Of a stretch of DNA of 43,014 nt, positions 39,925 through 43,014 are shown piece after piece. This stretch comes from Candidatus Gottesmanbacteria bacterium (lineage in GTDB: Bacteria > Patescibacteriota > Microgenomatia > UBA10105). Numbering within the stretch: the stretch's first letter is position 1; each line of letters opens with the position of its first letter. The stretch lies in the NCBI GenBank assembly GCA_023245415.1, contig JAHFKJ010000011.1, positions 1 through 43,014 on the forward strand, written 5' to 3'. The notes beneath the pieces were generated by a model, which was not told where the DNA came from, searched no databases, and was given only the letters and a program-made list of their open reading frames with translations. Position numbers and translations under genes: made by a program.

Positions 39925-40161
39925 ATGACTGACACTTTTAATAGTCCTTCCCACCCCGTTTCGCCTCCTGGAAGAGAAACAAGTGCATGCACTTATGCAT
40001 TAAATAATTTATCCAGACGAAATTTCTTGAGAGTTTTAGGCTTAGCAGCGGCAGCGGCAGGATTAACTGCCTGCAGTGGTGGTAGTCCACTTCCCTCTGC
40101 AGAAAACGCTCAAAGTTCAGAAATTTCAGCAATCCATTCCCTACAGACCATACACTCCTAA
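39925..40161 (+). CDS. Tat/lipoprotein signal region, split from the kinase-like gene by a frameshift
   Basis: The frame reads MTDTFNSPSHPVSPPGRETS, then LSRRNFLRVLGLAAAAAGLT with R31/R32, and the lipobox LTAC with Cys50. It ends after only 28 more residues at 40161. The following 673-codon frame starts in another reading frame and is open upstream to at least 40100 (LLISQEEIAGWPVIYKSVLA lies ahead of its first start). One-base insertion or deletion around 40140-40165 would join them. A TATAAT box ends eight bases before the ATG. Confidence 0.7.
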   Translation: MTDTFNSPSHPVSPPGRETSACTYALNNLSRRNFLRVLGLAAAAAGLTACSGGSPLPSAENAQSSEISAIHSLQTIHS

Positions 40162-40205
40162 TATCTCAAGAAGAAATTGCTGGATGGCCAGTCATTTATA
40201 AATCC

Positions 40206-42227
40206 GTGCTCGCAAAACCCATACCCGATCAAAGTATCGACCCTCGTATCGCCCTCTATTTTTCACAGGATAAACCGGCAAACTGGTCTCCAGTATCAGT
40301 ATCGCTAGACGCGAAAGGAGGTCAGGGTGTGGTATTGCTAATTAATGACACTGGAAAAGGACCATTCTATGCCAAAACGTATCTGGATCCCACGGCAATA
40401 TCATCTGGGGCAATAAATAACGAATATATATTGATGCGTTCATATTTGGATTATTTAGGTTATTCACCGGCACAAATTGACGCATACATCTGGCCGCCGC
40501 AAACCATACAAGGAAAAGTCTACCTGTTCACGAAAGATACGGGCATGAAATCTTTGCTGAGGCAGTCACTTATAGCCCGGGATGCTTCTCTTAAACCTGG
40601 CACAACAGAATACCTACCCTTCCCCGGAGCCCAACCTGAAGCGATAACTATCGCCACTGTCGCAGAATTGCAGACGTTTGAAGCGGTGCGAGAAGCAAAT
40701 ACCCAGGATTATGCGTATATGATCCGTCTGGTAACAAACGGCCTCGTAAAATGGCAGGAAAAAAACTCTAGTTTAATTAAAGATATTGCCGGACAAGGCC
40801 ATAAATTTTTTACAGATTTTCATCCGGACAACGTTCTCCTGAAAGAATTAAGCGAAGATGAAGCATTAAATATTTTAGGCAATGATGTTTTTAAAGAGAT
40901 GCAAACTAGTAGCTATAATTATATTAAAGGAATCATGCGGCTGCCCAATTCCGGGAAATTCGTTCAGATCATGTTTTTTGACCTGTATCCGGGATGTTTT
41001 TGCGAGGACTTAGAATTTACAGCTTCAGATATGGCCGGTTTTCTCAACCGGGATCATTATGAGTTAATACCTGCATGGGTAGAAAAAATGCCGCCGATAT
41101 TCCGCTATCCACCGGAACTTAGGATAATTCCTTCTTTTCTGTTTAAAGAATATGGCGTCGGAGTAAATGCTGATGCAGACCAACTTGCGGCAATGTTTGA
41201 TTTATCGCAAAAAATAAACAAATTCCGTAAGGATTCTTTTGCCCAGCTCGACTGGGCACGTACCCCTAGTGAACTTGCCGCCAGATTTAATGAGTTATTT
41301 ATCCTGGCATTTGTATTTTCTTTGGAGAATCAGCTCACTCATCCGCTTGCTTGGTCAGCTGCTATCACCACCGCTGATAGAATGAGCGATCCGGGTCTGG
41401 CAGTTGACCCCGATACGCTGCGCGCTTTAGAGAACTTGCATATTTTTATTGACACGACTTATACCACCAAACCCATAAGTCTTAGATTGCCAATTATCGC
41501 GGCAGCAGCCAACGACCAGTCAAAAAGTTATTTAACAAATTTATCCGCACCTCATAGCAGTTTTGGCCCGCTAACTCAAATCACGCAGGAACAGCTGGAT
41601 GACATATTTACCGTTGCCGGCCCAATCAGTCTCGAGACTACTATCCCCGGAGTTCAGAATGAATCACGCACCACCTTACCTATTCAACTGACTGCCGTCA
41701 CTAGTCCAGATGGAACAGCCAAATCCAGTGTCCGGCTGACGTTTTTAGCTTATGTAGACGGAAAAGCGTCTGAAATCCAGTTCCGGGATCTGGAGTTTTC
41801 TGTAGCCAATGACAATACAGTCGCCTTAATCAGCGGACATCCTGATGACATCCGAGCACTCAATGCAGGAGATTTGCGTACATATATCTACCCCCTAAGT
41901 AGACGGGACACGGATATCCTAAACAGTGATGATAATATAAGAAAACTCGCCAATTTTTTGCGTCCGACAATGGACCAGGATGCCCAAAATTCAGCGAAGA
42001 ATATCATCCTGAGCGCAGTCGCACCTGTCATTTATAAAATCATCCCTGATTTCCTCAATAAAAGAATAGTCTTGGTTCCAGTAGTGCCTTACAAATTTCC
42101 TCAGGAATTGATCAATTTCAGTTCTAGTCAATCTCATAGTTTTTCGCGACGTGATTTATTCTCTGTCATTCCTGCGCTTCCGGGACTTATTTTAAAATTA
42201 GCGTTCCCAGAAGATAATAAATTGTAA
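40206..42227 (+). CDS. Kinase-fold-like domain of a Tat-exported lipoprotein (frameshifted 5' end)
   Basis: The 673 residues from GTG 40206 lack their own signal; coding probably begins in the 39925 frame. Protein-kinase/APH-like elements appear in order: GGQGVVLLINDTGKG (38-52) as Gly loop, AKTYL with K57, NNEYILM with E73 as helix C, and VYLFTKDTGM as hinge. FFTDFHPDNVLL has D204 and N209, the D-x4-N spacing of the catalytic loop, and IMFFDLYPG has D259 as the metal Asp. About 350 further residues are beta-rich. The C-terminus ends FSRRDLFSVIPALPGLILKL. A kinase outside the cell would be unusual; the assignment is inferred from motifs. Confidence 0.65.
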   Translation: MLAKPIPDQSIDPRIALYFSQDKPANWSPVSVSLDAKGGQGVVLLINDTGKGPFYAKTYLDPTAISSGAINNEYILMRSYLDYLGYSPAQIDAYIWPPQTIQGKVYLFTKDTGMKSLLRQSLIARDASLKPGTTEYLPFPGAQPEAITIATVAELQTFEAVREANTQDYAYMIRLVTNGLVKWQEKNSSLIKDIAGQGHKFFTDFHPDNVLLKELSEDEALNILGNDVFKEMQTSSYNYIKGIMRLPNSGKFVQIMFFDLYPGCFCEDLEFTASDMAGFLNRDHYELIPAWVEKMPPIFRYPPELRIIPSFLFKEYGVGVNADADQLAAMFDLSQKINKFRKDSFAQLDWARTPSELAARFNELFILAFVFSLENQLTHPLAWSAAITTADRMSDPGLAVDPDTLRALENLHIFIDTTYTTKPISLRLPIIAAAANDQSKSYLTNLSAPHSSFGPLTQITQEQLDDIFTVAGPISLETTIPGVQNESRTTLPIQLTAVTSPDGTAKSSVRLTFLAYVDGKASEIQFRDLEFSVANDNTVALISGHPDDIRALNAGDLRTYIYPLSRRDTDILNSDDNIRKLANFLRPTMDQDAQNSAKNIILSAVAPVIYKIIPDFLNKRIVLVPVVPYKFPQELINFSSSQSHSFSRRDLFSVIPALPGLILKLAFPEDNKL

Positions 42228-42331
42228 ACTTCTCCGTTTATCCTACAGAGGTGCTTCCTGAATGTTGGAAATAACGAGCAACTTGACGGGATTGGCTGGA
42301 TCTGTTACTATAGGATATTGGATAGAGTTAT

Positions 42332-43014
42332 ATGGCGGAACAGGATTTACACTACAATCCAGGATTACCACGCAGGGATTTTTTACGAGTATTGGCATTG
42401 CTGCCATTTGCTTTAGCAGGCTGTGGAAGTTCTTCTGATATTGAAGCCTGGACTTCAAATAAAAAAGGCGTATTTAAATTTAAAAAAATTGACGGTCAAC
42501 TTACCATCACTTATATCACACCTCTGGGGGACAACGCACCTTCAAACGTCTTTGACGTCGTCACCGCTTACTGCGACGCGCAACAGATCAGCCAGGGAAC
42601 TGAAGCTGGAGAGTTCATGAACCAGGTTAACACTGGCGGTCCGGACACTACCGGGAATAAACAGAATGTAGAGAATGCAAAAATTCAATTAGCTGGAGAT
42701 ATAATCAACTTAAATTCAGAGATCTTTAATGAAAATGGATTTCTAAAAAATACAGATGACGGCAGACAGCAAGCTATCGCAATTCCAATACCAGAAACTA
42801 AAATAAAATACTCCAAAGCTGCAGCAGCAGATCTTGCTAAAACTTTAAATCTGGATCCGGTCAGCTATATATTTGCACCGGATGCACCGAAAAATATTTG
42901 GATACCTGCAGCTTTAGGTTTGCTTACTTTTCTGTTTTTTACATCACGAATTATGAGGATAAGAAGACCAGGAACAGGAGAGTATATATCGGACACACCC
43001 CCATCACCTAGTAA
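42332..43014 (+). CDS. Tat-exported lipoprotein with C-terminal membrane helix (3' end outside window)
   Basis: The frame opens at ATG 42332 and stays open for 227 codons to the window edge. MAEQDLHYNPGLPRRDFLRV shows R14/R15, and the lipobox LAGC gives Cys31. The mature part (SDIEAWTSNKKGVFKFKK...) is soluble and Gln/Asn/Asp-rich. A membrane helix (IWIPAALGLLTFLFF) lies near codon 195, with a basic stop RIMRIRRPG after it. A lipoprotein with a second C-terminal anchor is unusual. It follows the kinase-like gene by 104 bp, same strand, and may be co-transcribed with it. Confidence 0.75.
   Translation, partial: MAEQDLHYNPGLPRRDFLRVLALLPFALAGCGSSSDIEAWTSNKKGVFKFKKIDGQLTITYITPLGDNAPSNVFDVVTAYCDAQQISQGTEAGEFMNQVNTGGPDTTGNKQNVENAKIQLAGDIINLNSEIFNENGFLKNTDDGRQQAIAIPIPETKIKYSKAAAADLAKTLNLDPVSYIFAPDAPKNIWIPAALGLLTFLFFTSRIMRIRRPGTGEYISDTPPSPS

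Noticed and set aside
1-43014. UGA reassigned to Gly or Trp, as in some CPR lineages
   Set aside because: TGA serves as a plain stop at 37593 and 30893, where extension would run through non-coding sequence, and the only tRNA-Trp has a CCA anticodon.

Overview
The window looks like a chromosomal segment of a Candidate Phyla Radiation bacterium (Patescibacteria), most likely of the Microgenomates type. This is inferred, not searched. The grounds are many small proteins without recognisable homology, surface proteins with one N-terminal membrane segment followed by long Pro/Ser/Thr linkers, paired cohesin-like proteins, almost no Shine-Dalgarno sequences, and -10 boxes 6-10 bases before the start codon (leaderless mRNAs). 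TAA, TAG and TGA all serve as stops, so the code appears standard. Only two housekeeping genes are present, rpmG (L33) and a tRNA-Trp(CCA); the rest is accessory or envelope-related.

Layout. 1-1933: a large secreted CSLREA/beta-helix protein running off the left edge. 2.0-3.7 kb: a palindromic MITE-like element, a REP copy and a nucleotidyltransferase gene pair. 3.8-7.3 kb: a PEP-utilising-domain protein and membrane or unknown proteins. 7.3-9.2 kb: a REP-associated tyrosine transposase (RAYT) flanked by its REP sequences, one of which carries a TTGACA-17-TATACC promoter. 9.2-16.4 kb: a degenerate metallopeptidase-like protein, a DUF1361 membrane protein, VapBC, an anchored SGNH hydrolase, a 169-bp MITE and a Tat lipoprotein. 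16.7-20.7 kb: two cohesin-like surface proteins, a duplicated gene end, and two copies of a 171-bp structured element (C), one with a paralogous empty site. 20.8-24.7 kb: a Phd/RelE module between 25-bp direct repeats, rpmG, a 23S-IVP-type protein, a quinoprotein dehydrogenase-like protein, and two adjacent reading frames each broken by one TAG. 24.7-29.6 kb, minus strand: a FIMAH-like secreted protein, a Tat-exported HExxH protein, CapA, a small membrane protein and an HD-domain protein. 29.6-31.3 kb: an intact 129-bp MITE with a 6-bp target duplication, tRNA-Trp and an AbiEii-like pair. 31.3-39.9 kb: anchored surface proteins, a methyltransferase, a DUF4760 protein, an HExxH protein, a class III nucleotide cyclase and three composite REPs. 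39.9 kb to the end: two Tat lipoproteins. The first is split by a frameshift and its main domain carries kinase-like motifs.

How it fits together. Most large genes encode exported or anchored proteins (cohesin-like, SGNH, CapA, Tat lipoproteins, HExxH proteins), so the region looks like a cell-surface and interaction locus. Four small two-gene toxin-antitoxin-like units (nucleotidyltransferase pair, VapBC, Phd/RelE, AbiE-like) and at least five families of short repeats are scattered through it, which points to high plasticity. The most unusual signals are the exported kinase-like protein, element C with its filled and empty sites, REP sequences that donate a promoter and protein termini, and the consistent leaderless promoter architecture.
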